Below are positions 56,644 to 64,000 of a stretch of 64,000 bases of DNA, in pieces. The position numbers were made by a program, and so were the translations under genes. This DNA comes from Hyphomicrobium sp. CS1BSMeth3 (GTDB taxonomy: Bacteria > Pseudomonadota > Alphaproteobacteria > Rhizobiales > Hyphomicrobiaceae). Location of the stretch: contig NZ_FPEI01000004.1 of NCBI RefSeq assembly GCF_900117415.1, forward strand, positions 124,001 through 188,000. Reading direction: 5' to 3'. Each line of letters begins with the position of its first letter. Positions within the stretch are counted from its first letter, which is position 1. The notes below the pieces were generated by a model that had not been told where the DNA came from, searched no databases, and worked only from the letters and a program-made list of their open reading frames with translations.

Positions 56644-57468
56644 CTACTCCTGGATCATCGCACGGCCCTGCTCGACGTGGATCGCGACGTCGAGGCCCTC
56701 CGCGCCACCGCCGACGCGGGCGCCGCGCACGGCCGCCGCCTCCCGCGCATCACAGCCGATCGCAACGCGCACATGGCGCTCTGTCGTGCAGATGCCGTGG
56801 GCCGGATCAAAGGCAATCCAGCCGAGGCGCGGCACGTGGACCTCCGCCCAGGCGTGGCCGGCCTCCTGATCAATGCGGTCGGTTCGAAGATAGTAGCCGC
56901 TGACATAGCGCGCCGGCAGACCGAGCGCCCGGGCCGTCGCGAGCATGATGTGCGCGAAGTCCTGGCAAATGCCTTTCTTGCCTTCGAAGGCCTCGCCGGC
57001 TGTCGTCTCGGGCTTCGTTGAGCCGATCGCGAACGCCATGGCCTTGTGGATACCGCGATTGAGCGCATGGAGCGTGGCGAGGGCATCGCCCCCCTGCCCT
57101 GCCGAGGTCTCGCGCGCAAATCGCCGGAGCGAGGGCGTGAGCCGCGTCAGCGCCGTCTCGCGAAGGAAGAGGCGCGCCGGCTGACGCTCCACGCCGCCGC
57201 GGAGAAAGCCGTTCGTGTCGCGCGTATCGACCTCGCCCTCGATGGTGATCGTCGCCTGCGTGAGCGGCCCGTGCAGGAAGACGAGGTGCGTGATGTTGCC
57301 GTAGGCGTCCTCGCTGCGGTCGAGGCGCGCATCCGCGTCAACCGTGACGCGCCAGCGCCGCACGAACTGCCCCTCGTGCGGGCGCGGCGTCATGCGCAGG
57401 AGCTGCAGCGCGTCGCTTGCAGGCTCGTCGTAGGTGTAGCGCGTCTCGTGCCGGACTTTGATGCGCAT
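56644..57468 (-). CDS. Transglutaminase-like cysteine protease-fold protein
   Basis: A protein of 274 residues with the N-terminal bacterial transglutaminase-like domain (MRIKVRHETRYTYDEPASDA) and a catalytic core with Cys168 in KGICQDFAH, His205 in AGHAWAEVH and Asp221 in FDPAHG. It is the third member of a conserved operon with alpha-E and circularly permuted ATP-grasp proteins, proposed in published comparative genomics to make and process peptide-like amide bonds. No signal peptide. It starts 12 bases after the alpha-E stop. Confidence 0.93.
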   Translation of the reverse strand: MRIKVRHETRYTYDEPASDALQLLRMTPRPHEGQFVRRWRVTVDADARLDRSEDAYGNITHLVFLHGPLTQATITIEGEVDTRDTNGFLRGGVERQPARLFLRETALTRLTPSLRRFARETSAGQGGDALATLHALNRGIHKAMAFAIGSTKPETTAGEAFEGKKGICQDFAHIMLATARALGLPARYVSGYYLRTDRIDQEAGHAWAEVHVPRLGWIAFDPAHGICTTERHVRVAIGCDAREAAAVRGARVGGGAEGLDVAIHVEQGRAMIQE

Positions 57469-57480
57469 CGCAGCGACCGC

Positions 57481-58425
57481 TTACGAGAGGTACTGCTGGG
57501 TGATCGCAGCGCCCAGCCGATTGTTGTCCTCGATGAACTCGACGAGGAACTCGTGCAGACCGGACTGGAAGATCTGGTCCATGTCGGCGTTCTGGAGCCG
57601 CGCCGTCGTCGAGCGCGCAATGTGCTGCGCGGGGCCCTGGCGGCCGTAGCGCTCCGCGATCTGATCGAGGTAGTCGTTGAGCGCCATGTAGCAGGAGATG
57701 AGCGAGCGCGGCTGCTCGGGTCTCAGGATCAGGAAGTCCGCAACGAGCCACGGCTTGACGTTCTCGCGATACACCCAGTGATAGGACGTGAGCGCATTCA
57801 CGCTGCGCAGGATCGAGGACCACTGGAAGTAGTCGAGGCCGCCGCCGACCGGCTCCTTCTCCGGGAGCAGCAGGTGGTACTTCACATCGAGTAGGCGCGC
57901 CATGTTGTCGGCCCGCTCGATGAAGGTGCCGAGACGCTGGAACCAGTACTGGTCCGAGCGCAGCATGGTGCGATAGGCCGCGCCGTCGAAGCGGAGCGAC
58001 ATCTGCTGCACGCGCTGGAGGAACTGCGTCAGCGCCGACTGCGAGATGCCGTCGAACTCAATGCCGCGCATCTCGTTCCAGCCCTCGTTCAGGATCTCCC
58101 ACATCTCGCTCGTAATCGCCGTGCGCACGGCGCGCGCATTCGAACGGGCCGTCTCGATGCAGGCCTTGATCGAGCTGGGATTGGTCGGTGAATCGACGAT
58201 GTAGCGGATGACGTTCTCGCGCGTCGCACCGTCCGGATAGAGCGCCTTGAACTCATCGGCGCAGGCCGCGGTCGCGATCGCCGATTCCCACTCGTTCGAG
58301 GCGCCGGCATAGGCCGAAGGAAGCGCGGCGAGGCGCTGCGCCACGTGCAGAATGCGGGCGAGGTTCTCCGCGCGCTCGGTGTAGCGCGAGAGCCAGTAGA
58401 GATTATCCGCCATTCGCGAGAGCAT
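57481..58425 (-). CDS. Alpha-E domain protein (DUF403)
   Basis: An all-helical protein of 314 residues with the N-terminal hallmark LSRMADNLYWLSRYTERAEN (about 2-21) and a repeat of that motif, RLGTFIERADNMARLLDVKY (about 186-205). The function is unknown. It is encoded with ATP-grasp and transglutaminase-like proteins in many bacteria. Its ATG shares one base with the stop codon of the ATP-grasp gene (TGATG), so the two are coupled. Confidence 0.93.
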   Translation of the reverse strand: MLSRMADNLYWLSRYTERAENLARILHVAQRLAALPSAYAGASNEWESAIATAACADEFKALYPDGATRENVIRYIVDSPTNPSSIKACIETARSNARAVRTAITSEMWEILNEGWNEMRGIEFDGISQSALTQFLQRVQQMSLRFDGAAYRTMLRSDQYWFQRLGTFIERADNMARLLDVKYHLLLPEKEPVGGGLDYFQWSSILRSVNALTSYHWVYRENVKPWLVADFLILRPEQPRSLISCYMALNDYLDQIAERYGRQGPAQHIARSTTARLQNADMDQIFQSGLHEFLVEFIEDNNRLGAAITQQYLS

Positions 58426-59858
58426 CAGGTCTCCACCACCCAGGTGTCCTTCGTGCCGCCACCCTGGGAGGAGTTCACGACCAGCGAACCTTCCTTGAGC
58501 GCGACGCGCGTGAGACCGCCCGGCACGCAACGCACGCCGTCCGCGCCGCAGAGCACATAGGGGCGCAGGTCCACGTGCCGCGGCGCGAGCCCCGAGTCGA
58601 CGAAGCAGGGCACAGTCGAGAGCGCGAGCGTCGGCTGGGCAATGAAGTCGTCTGGGTGCGCCTTGAGCTTGGCCGCGAAGGTGTCGCGCTCGGCCTTGGT
58701 CGCGTGTGGCCCGACGAGCATGCCATAGCCGCCCGAGCCGTTCACTTCCTTCACGACGAGCTCATGGAGTCGCGAGAGGACATAGCGGAGCGCTTCCGGC
58801 TCGCGGCAGCGATGCGTCGGCACGTTGGAGAGGAGCGGCTTCTCGCCGAGATAGAACTCTATGATCTCGGGCATGTAGCTGTAGATGGCCTTGTCGTCGC
58901 CGACGCCCGTGCCGATCGCGTTGGAAATCGTGACATTGCCGGCTTTGTAGGCCGACATGAGGCCCGGCACGCCGAGCATGGAGCCCGGATTGAAGGCGAT
59001 CGGATCGAGATACTCGTCGTCGATCCGCCGGTAGATGACATCCACGCGGCGCGGGCCTTCGGTCGTGCGCATATAGACGACATTGTCGCGCACGAGCAGA
59101 TCGCGGCCCTCCACCAATTCAACTCCCATCTTGTCGGCCAAGAAAGAATGCTCGTAGTAGGCCGAGTTGAAGGGGCCAGGCGTGAGCAGCACGACGGTCG
59201 GATCGCGCGAGGCCGAGCGCGGGGCGACGGAGCGGAGCGTCTCGAGCAGCGCATCGGGGTAGTTGTCGACGGGCGCGACGCGCAGCGAGCCGAACAGCTC
59301 CGGCATGAGCCGCATCATGGCCTCGCGGTTCTCCAGCATGTAGGAGACGCCCGACGGCGTACGCGCATTGTCCTCGAGCACGTAGAAGGTGTCGGCATCG
59401 ACGCGAACGATGTCGATCCCCGCAATGTGCACGTGGATGCCGCCCGGTGGCATGAAGTCCGTCATTTCCGGCTGGAAGGCCGGGTTCTGCAGGATCAGCT
59501 CCTCCGGCACGATGCCCGCGGCGACGATCTCGCGCCCGTTGTAGCTGTCGGCGATGAAAGCATTGAGCGCTTTGACGCGCTGCTCGAGCCCGCGCACGAG
59601 CTTCTGCCATTCGGCTGCCGTGAGAACTCGCGGCACGATGTCGAAGGGGATCAGCCGCTCGGTGCCCTGGTTGTCGCCGTAGACATTGAAGGTGATGCCG
59701 ATGCGGCGGAAAAAGTGCTCGGCCTCGAGCTTGCGGTTGACGAGAAGCTCACGGGGCGCCTGCTTGAGCCATTCCGATATCGCCTCATATCCGGCACGCA
59801 CGCCACCATCGGGAATATTCATCTCGTCGAAGAATGCGGCGGCAGCGGCTGCGGACAT
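58425..59858 (-). CDS. Circularly permuted ATP-grasp type 2 protein
   Basis: A protein of 477 residues with two linked domains (DUF404/DUF407): GITFNVYGDNQGTERLIPFD (about 54-73), DIVRVDADTFYVLEDNARTP (about 148-167), and NGSGGYGMLVGPHAT (about 370-385) carrying likely ATP-grasp residues. Predicted to form an amide bond with ATP; the substrate is unknown. It is first in the operon with the alpha-E and transglutaminase-like genes. GAGGAGAG precedes the ATG. Confidence 0.93.
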   Translation of the reverse strand: MSAAAAAAFFDEMNIPDGGVRAGYEAISEWLKQAPRELLVNRKLEAEHFFRRIGITFNVYGDNQGTERLIPFDIVPRVLTAAEWQKLVRGLEQRVKALNAFIADSYNGREIVAAGIVPEELILQNPAFQPEMTDFMPPGGIHVHIAGIDIVRVDADTFYVLEDNARTPSGVSYMLENREAMMRLMPELFGSLRVAPVDNYPDALLETLRSVAPRSASRDPTVVLLTPGPFNSAYYEHSFLADKMGVELVEGRDLLVRDNVVYMRTTEGPRRVDVIYRRIDDEYLDPIAFNPGSMLGVPGLMSAYKAGNVTISNAIGTGVGDDKAIYSYMPEIIEFYLGEKPLLSNVPTHRCREPEALRYVLSRLHELVVKEVNGSGGYGMLVGPHATKAERDTFAAKLKAHPDDFIAQPTLALSTVPCFVDSGLAPRHVDLRPYVLCGADGVRCVPGGLTRVALKEGSLVVNSSQGGGTKDTWVVET

Positions 59859-60144
59859 AGGCTCTCCTCGTGCGCGGAGCGGGCAATCAGTGGATACTAG
59901 AGTCGGCCGCGTGGCAATTGAAGCGTTTGCTGATTAGGCGTTTGCCCCCTTATTGGGCGGCGCACGATGGCTGCGCCAGCAGATCGGCTGAGATTTGGGC
60001 AGATATTGCGCCGCACGATCGCCCGGAGGAACAGGCGCCGCCCAAAGATCGACCACTGACGGGCCGGCCCATCAGCCGATATTCTGTCACCACGCAAGCC
60101 CGGCACCGGCGTTCGTGCCGGCGCCCCCTTCATAGGAGACACGC

Positions 60145-60582
60145 ATGAGGTCCCTGCTTTTGACTTGGCAGCTCTGGGCTGTTCTTTCCGCCGTCTTTGC
60201 CGCCCTGACGGCCATATTCGCGAAGATCGGCGTCGAGAACATCGGATCGGACTTCGCCACCTTCATCAGGACGATCGTCATCCTGCTCGTGGTGGCCCTG
60301 CTCCTTCTGGGGACCGGCCAGTGGCAGTCGCCGACGAGCGTATCGGGCCGCACCTACCTCTTCCTGATCCTCTCAGGCATGGCGACGGGGGCCTCCTGGC
60401 TCTGCTATTTCCGCGCCCTGAAGCTCGGGGACGCCGCGCGGGTGGCCCCGATCGACAAGCTGAGCGTGGTGCTGGTTGCGATCTTCGGCGTTCTGCTGCT
60501 CGGGGAGAAGCTCTCGGCCCCCAACTGGCTGGGCGTCGCCATGATCGGCGCCGGCGCGATCCTCGTCGCCTATCAGGCTTGA
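60145..60582 (+). CDS. Half-size EamA family membrane protein
   Basis: A protein of 145 residues with about five membrane helices and a single EamA repeat, ending in FGVLLLGEKLSAPNWLGVAM and ILVAYQA. Full DMT transporters have two such repeats, so this one should work as a dimer. AGGAGA precedes the ATG. Substrate unknown; the tRNA-Gly gene follows on the other strand. Confidence 0.85.
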   Translation: MRSLLLTWQLWAVLSAVFAALTAIFAKIGVENIGSDFATFIRTIVILLVVALLLLGTGQWQSPTSVSGRTYLFLILSGMATGASWLCYFRALKLGDAARVAPIDKLSVVLVAIFGVLLLGEKLSAPNWLGVAMIGAGAILVAYQA

Positions 60583-60658
60583 GCGGCGCGCAACGGCACA
60601 CAACGGGCGGGAATGCGCCCGTAAGCCTTTGATTGTTCGCGCTGGCTGGGATTTTCGA

Positions 60659-60733
60659 TGGAGCGGGCGATGGGATTCGAACCCACGACCCCAACCTTGG
60701 CAAGGTTGTGCTCTACCCCTGAGCTACACCCGC
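60659..60733 (-). tRNA. tRNA-Gly (anticodon GCC), CCA encoded
   Basis: The minus strand reads GCGGGTGTAGCTCAGGGGTA, then the anticodon arm CAACC-TTGCCAA-GGTTG with GCC at the centre of its loop, a short variable region, the T arm GTGGGTTCGAATCCCAT and CGCCCGCTCCA. The acceptor stem is seven base pairs with one G-U pair, and the 3' CCA is encoded at 60659-60661. Confidence 0.97.
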
Positions 60734-60775
60734 ATCCATTCGAGAGCGACCGCCCCGGGGGCGATCGAGGGCCAC

Positions 60776-60804
60776 CTTATGGCCGAAAGGCGGACCGATT
60801 GCAA
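60776..60804 (-). promoter_or_regulatory. Possible promoter of the tRNA-Gly gene
   Basis: On the minus strand TTGCAA (60799-60804) and CATAAG (60776-60781) are 17 bases apart and about 43 bases before the mature 5' end. The -10 is only a moderate match. Confidence 0.35.
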
Positions 60805-60945
60805 GCCGCTCGCAACGCCCCTGGCGATCAATAGTTCCAAGGCCCGCGCCCGCCTCCTCGGAACAACAGCTTCCGCCAGCGTCTGAGAAACCAGAGCGCC
60901 CCTCTCGCGCTTTGCTTTAGCCGGGTAACGGAGAGGAGAATTCAT

Positions 60946-61179
60946 ATGCTTCGAGGACTGATCGTGGCGGCAACACTGGCCGTCGGCAGCTTGGCCTTTG
61001 GCAGTGTCGGTGCGATTGCTGCACCGGCATCGAGCGGCCTGTCCAACGGGATCGCGCCGCAGATGTCGCTCATCGAGAAGACGCAGGCCCGCTTCTGCCG
61101 CCGCTGGCACCGCGAATGCCGCGCACGCTGGGGCGGTGGCCGCGACTACCGTCGTTGTATGCGCCGTCACGGTTGCTGA
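60946..61179 (+). CDS. Small secreted cationic protein with four cysteines
   Basis: A protein of 77 residues. GAGAGGAGA precedes the ATG. The signal peptide (about 1-26, cleavage near AIA-A) leaves a mature part of about 50 residues whose last third is very basic: FCRRWHRECRARW, GGGRDYRRCMRRHGC, with Cys at 51, 58, 71 and 77, suitable for two disulfides. I do not recognise the family. It resembles short Arg-rich exported proteins found in Hyphomicrobiales. It lies 148 bases before another tiny secreted protein gene. Confidence 0.72.
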   Translation: MLRGLIVAATLAVGSLAFGSVGAIAAPASSGLSNGIAPQMSLIEKTQARFCRRWHRECRARWGGGRDYRRCMRRHGC

Positions 61180-61327
61180 GGTCTCACTTTGGCTTGGCGC
61201 GGCTCATGCCGCGCCAAGCTCGCCCGAACGTCGAGACTTTTTCCTCACGCCTTCGAACCTTTCTACGCAGGCCGCGACCAAAGGTGCAGGGACGCACGAA
61301 GCGTCTCGGACACCAAAGGAAGCGACC

Positions 61328-61540
61328 ATGAAAACTCCAATCATTGCAGCAATCTTTGCGGCGGTCGGCATGACGGCCATCGCCCAGCCCGCCTTCGCCT
61401 GTCCGAACGGCTATGAGTCGGTTTGGATCCAGGGCAACCGGGTCTGCAAAATCAAGACGCCGAAGCTCGGTCTCAAGGCCAAGCAGGGCCATGAGCTGAA
61501 GAAGAGCACGACCTTCAAGGCGAAGAAGAGCGCCCGCTAA
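61328..61540 (+). CDS. Small secreted lysine-rich protein with two cysteines
   Basis: A protein of 70 residues with a signal peptide (about 1-24, cleavage AFA-C), then CPNGYESVWIQGNRVCKIKT with Cys25 and Cys40, and a Lys-rich tail (KLGLKAKQGHELKKSTTFKA). AAAGGAAG precedes the ATG. The longer frame in this phase begins inside the previous gene and is not credible. A strong terminator follows. Function unknown. Confidence 0.72.
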   Translation: MKTPIIAAIFAAVGMTAIAQPAFACPNGYESVWIQGNRVCKIKTPKLGLKAKQGHELKKSTTFKAKKSAR

Positions 61541-61574
61541 GCCCGCGATGCTGCCCCACGATGCTGCCTATGAG

Positions 61575-61612
61575 AACGAGCCCCGACTGCACCGTCGGCT
61601 GGGGCTCGTTTT
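61575..61612 (+). terminator. Rho-independent terminator after the small secreted protein genes
   Basis: AACGAGCCCC (61575-61584) and GGGGCTCGTT (61601-61610) form a perfect 10-bp stem with a 16-base loop that itself contains a short CCGAC/GTCGG-like pairing, followed by TTTT at 61609-61612. It ends 11 bases before the stop of the convergent methyltransferase gene. Confidence 0.85.
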
Positions 61613-61622
61613 CGGCAGAAAC

Positions 61623-62444
61623 TCATGCCTCGCAGATGTAGCTTACCGTGCGGATGCGCCGCTCCAGGAGGTTGCGCACCTGATTGCGCGTCATCTCCTG
61701 AAAGTCGTCCCCGAGGAACGTGCGGAAGGTCAGCGGCGGCGCCGGCCCCTTGCTCATGCGCTCTGCCATGGCCTCGAACCAGCGCCCGCTCTCCTCGGTG
61801 GAATCGACGGCGCTCAGGATCTTGAAGCCGGCGCCGGAGAGGAGCGCCTGCATGGCGTCCGGCGTGGCGACATGGCTGATCGACGGCTCGCGCGCCCAGG
61901 GCACGGGGAAGAGAATATCGCCGCCTTCACCCTGCAGCACATCGTAGACACCGAAGCGGCCGCCGGGCTTCAGCACGCGCCGGGCTTCCGCGTACATGCG
62001 GTCCTTGGCGGCGATGTTCATCGCCACATGGATGGTCATCGCGGCATCGAAGAGGCCATCCGCGAAGGGGAGGTGCGTGGCATCACCGACCTGGAAATTC
62101 AGGCGATCGCTCAGCCCAACCCATTGGCTCAGCGCCGTCGCCGCCTCGCAGAAGGCTGGCGTGAGATCGATGCCCGTCATGCGGCATCCGTAGGTCTCGA
62201 CGAGCGTCCGGGCCGGGCCGCCAAGACCACTGCCGATGTCGAGCACGTGCGAGCTCGCCGAGAGACCCAGGCCTTCGGCAAGCTCGAGGGTCGCCTTGCG
62301 GCCGCGGATGTGGAACTCGTCGATTGCGCCGAGATCGGCGGTCTTGAGCGTCGCGATATCCTTCCCGGCCTCTCGCAGCTTGTCGGCAATCTTGTCGGCC
62401 AGATTCTGCGTCGCGCTGTAGTGGCTTGCCACCTTGTCGGTCAT
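61623..62444 (-). CDS. Class I SAM-dependent methyltransferase
   Basis: A protein of 273 residues with motif I VLDIGSGLGGPARTL (67-81), GIDLTPAFCEAA, and DAAMTIHVAMNIAAKDRMYA, close in layout to sarcosine/dimethylglycine N-methyltransferases and related small-molecule enzymes. The substrate is not determined. Two ATGs stand 6 bases apart; GGAG is 8 bases before the second (62444), which I use. It is transcribed downstream of the hydroxy-acid oxidase gene with 41 bases between. Confidence 0.85.
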   Translation of the reverse strand: MTDKVASHYSATQNLADKIADKLREAGKDIATLKTADLGAIDEFHIRGRKATLELAEGLGLSASSHVLDIGSGLGGPARTLVETYGCRMTGIDLTPAFCEAATALSQWVGLSDRLNFQVGDATHLPFADGLFDAAMTIHVAMNIAAKDRMYAEARRVLKPGGRFGVYDVLQGEGGDILFPVPWAREPSISHVATPDAMQALLSGAGFKILSAVDSTEESGRWFEAMAERMSKGPAPPLTFRTFLGDDFQEMTRNQVRNLLERRIRTVSYICEA

Positions 62445-62485
62445 GGGCATCACTCCGGTTGCTGCGCAATAGGCTTGTTGAGAAT

Positions 62486-63631
62486 TCAGCGGAATCGCAG
62501 GTTCGAGCGCGACAACTGCCCGACGGACGTGCATCCCATGAGCTTCATGTCGCGCTCGATCTCTTCCCGCATCAATCCGAGTGCGCGCTCGACGCCGGGC
62601 CGTCCGGCCGCCGCCAGCGCAAACAAATAGTAGCGGCCGACGCCAACAGCCTTGGCGCCGAGCGACAGCGCCTTGAGAACGTGGGTCCCGCGCTGGATGC
62701 CGCCGTCCATGAGCACGTCGATACGATCACCGACGGCATCGACGATCTCGGCGAGCTGATCGAAGGCGCTGCGTGAGCCGTCGAGCTGGCGGCCACCATG
62801 GTTCGAGATGACGATGCCCGTGCAGCCGATATCGATGGCGCGTCGCGCATCCTCGACGCTCATGACACCCTTCAGGCAGAACTGACCGCCCCACTGCTCG
62901 ACCATCTCCGCAATGTCCCGCCAGCTCATCGTCGGATCGAGCATGTTGGTGAAATATGCACCGATCGAGCTGACGCCGCCGTCCATGCTGATGTGCTCGT
63001 CGAGCTGCGGCAGGCGGAACTTCTCGTGCGTGAGGTAGTCGATGGCCCAGCGCGGCTTCATCGCGAACTCGAGTACGCCCCCGAGCGTCAGACGGAAGGG
63101 AATGGCGAAGCCCGTGCGCAGATCGCGCTCGCGATTGCCGCCGGTGATGGAATCGACGGTCAGCATCATGATCGGAACGCCGGCCGTCTTGGCCCGCTCG
63201 AGCATGGCGCGATTGAGGCCGCGGTCCTTGTGAAAATAGAACTGATAGACCTGCGGACAGGAGAAGTTCGACCTTATCTCCTCCAGGCTGACGGTGCCGA
63301 GCGAGGACACGCCGAACATGGTGCCGAACTTGTCGGCCGCATGCGCAACGGCGCGCTCGCCCTCGTGATGAAAGAGCCGCTGCAGGGCCGTCGGCGAGCA
63401 ATAAACAGGCATGTCGAGCGTATGCCCGAGGACCTTCACAGAAAGATCGACTTCGCCGAGCCCTGTCAGCACGTTCGGTACGAGGTCGCAGGCCTCGAAC
63501 GCGCGCGTGTTCCGGCGCAGTGTTGCCTCGTCGTCGGCGCCACCGTCGATGTAGTTGAATATCGGACCTGGAAGGCGCCGGCGCGCCAGCTCGCGAAAGT
63601 CGTGAAAGTTGTGGCAATGATGCAGACGCAT
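62486..63631 (-). CDS. FMN-dependent alpha-hydroxy-acid oxidase (LldD-like)
   Basis: A protein of 381 residues with the LldD/glycolate oxidase barrel: PGPIFNYIDGGADDE (21-35), SPTALQRLFHHEGERA (79-94), and the active-site signature SNHGGRQLD (276-284) with catalytic His278 and Arg281; Lys254 is the conserved FMN-site lysine. It oxidises an alpha-hydroxy acid such as L-lactate to the 2-oxo acid. Its neighbour upstream is an acylating aldehyde dehydrogenase fragment. The true substrate could be lactate, glycolate or a relative. Confidence 0.92.
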   Translation of the reverse strand: MRLHHCHNFHDFRELARRRLPGPIFNYIDGGADDEATLRRNTRAFEACDLVPNVLTGLGEVDLSVKVLGHTLDMPVYCSPTALQRLFHHEGERAVAHAADKFGTMFGVSSLGTVSLEEIRSNFSCPQVYQFYFHKDRGLNRAMLERAKTAGVPIMMLTVDSITGGNRERDLRTGFAIPFRLTLGGVLEFAMKPRWAIDYLTHEKFRLPQLDEHISMDGGVSSIGAYFTNMLDPTMSWRDIAEMVEQWGGQFCLKGVMSVEDARRAIDIGCTGIVISNHGGRQLDGSRSAFDQLAEIVDAVGDRIDVLMDGGIQRGTHVLKALSLGAKAVGVGRYYLFALAAAGRPGVERALGLMREEIERDMKLMGCTSVGQLSRSNLRFR

Positions 63632-63670
63632 TGAGCCACCTTCAGCGACGCTGGCCGCACTAAGACGGCG

Positions 63671-64000
63671 CTACTTCCCCCACTTCGCCCAGTACGGCCC
63701 GAACAGCGCCTCTTCCGATGGCTTGTCCTCGGGAATGGTCATGACGAGATGCGTGATATTGACGAAGTTACGCCAGGAAAGGTTATCCGAGAAGGCGTTC
63801 GCCTGCCACGTGCCGCAGCCCATGGTGAGCGTGAACGGAAGCGCGTTGTTGAAGCCACCGCCATTGCCGAAGGTGTGCGCCTGATTGACGAGGACGCGCA
63901 CGACGTCGGTGTCCGCGGCAAGCTCGCGCGCGTGGTCCATGTTCTTCGTGTGGATGCCACAGGAATGGCCGCGGCCCTGATAGTCGAGAATGTTCTTCAC
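63671..64000 (-). CDS. Acylating-type aldehyde dehydrogenase, N-terminus outside the window
   Basis: The last 109 residues of a protein that enters from the right edge. The segment FNNALPFTLTMGCGTWQANA and DNLSWRNFVNITHLV matches the C-terminus of CoA-acylating aldehyde dehydrogenases (EutE, AdhE N-domain, sulfoacetaldehyde dehydrogenase). The catalytic Cys region lies outside. It ends 39 bases before the hydroxy-acid oxidase gene, on the same strand, so a shared operon is likely. Confidence 0.82.
   Translation of the reverse strand: MKNILDYQGRGHSCGIHTKNMDHARELAADTDVVRVLVNQAHTFGNGGGFNNALPFTLTMGCGTWQANAFSDNLSWRNFVNITHLVMTIPEDKPSEEALFGPYWAKWGK

Noticed and set aside
58575-59900. 441-codon plus-strand open frame opposite the ATP-grasp gene
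   Set aside because: Antisense composition; the minus-strand gene is part of a conserved coupled operon.
60629-60886. 85-codon plus-strand frame over the tRNA-Gly gene
   Set aside because: It contains the familiar translated antisense tRNA peptide (RWDSNPRPQPWQG) and is not a gene.

Overview
The window is GC-rich chromosomal DNA from an alphaproteobacterium, most likely of the order Hyphomicrobiales (Rhizobiales). Supporting signs are a PopZ-type polar organiser, a Caulobacter-style cpaABCDEF-tadBC pilus locus with a divergent flp pilin, an aa3-type cytochrome oxidase subunit IV gene beside a transhydrogenase with a split alpha subunit, and high GC with strong third-position bias. That bias produces many long antisense open frames, which I leave out. 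No phage, insertion sequence with a transposase, CRISPR array or rRNA operon was seen. The assignment to an order is inference; I cannot name a genus.

Layout. 1-3925 (minus): end-truncated acyl-CoA dehydrogenase, M81 (MlrC-like) metallopeptidase and glycerol-3-phosphate dehydrogenase. 4144-13764: Flp/Tad pilus assembly genes tadC, tadB, cpaF, cpaE, cpaD, cpaC, cpaB and cpaA on the minus strand, with flp divergent on plus. 13852-25460: housekeeping and mixed genes: a large DUF2339 membrane protein, an NDUFAF5/BioC-like methyltransferase, two atypical SDR proteins around mtnA, popZ, guaB with an RsmB-like rRNA methyltransferase, and a GNAT protein. 25629-28426: a compact plus-strand CoA unit (CitE-like lyase, class III CoA-transferase, Nudix CoA pyrophosphatase). 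29674-37799: a Dpp/Opp-type importer operon followed by an M20 peptidase and an exported ChaN-like protein. 37821-45110: a Liv-type ABC importer operon headed by an acyl-CoA synthetase, which suggests a carboxylic acid substrate. 45327-47753: PP2C phosphatase and two FHA proteins, a phosphothreonine signalling module with no kinase nearby. 48142-51614: the transhydrogenase operon with an unusual embedded small gene, plus cytochrome oxidase subunit IV. 51717-54770: a phospholipase C-like/DUF4332 fusion, a DMT exporter and rpmG. 54771-55398: a gene-free, hairpin-rich stretch. 55399-59858: an M19-like dipeptidase and the conserved ATP-grasp / alpha-E / transglutaminase operon. 60145-64000: half-size EamA protein, tRNA-Gly, two tiny secreted proteins with a terminator, a methyltransferase, an FMN-dependent hydroxy-acid oxidase and a truncated acylating aldehyde dehydrogenase.

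The most notable non-genic signal is a repeated extragenic element of about 165 bp built of two hairpins. It occurs in full at 47777-47938 and 56431-56596, and a 19-base piece of it lies in inverted orientation at 46214-46232. The piece and the first full copy bracket the two FHA genes. Because the element is open on the minus strand, it creates spurious peptide extensions at both full copies. Other points worth a second look are the immunity-protein-like gene translationally coupled inside the transhydrogenase operon, the kinase-less FHA/PP2C cluster, the cationic four-Cys secreted mini-protein, the M19 homologue lacking its HxD metal pair, and the basic Pro/Ala linker of PopZ.
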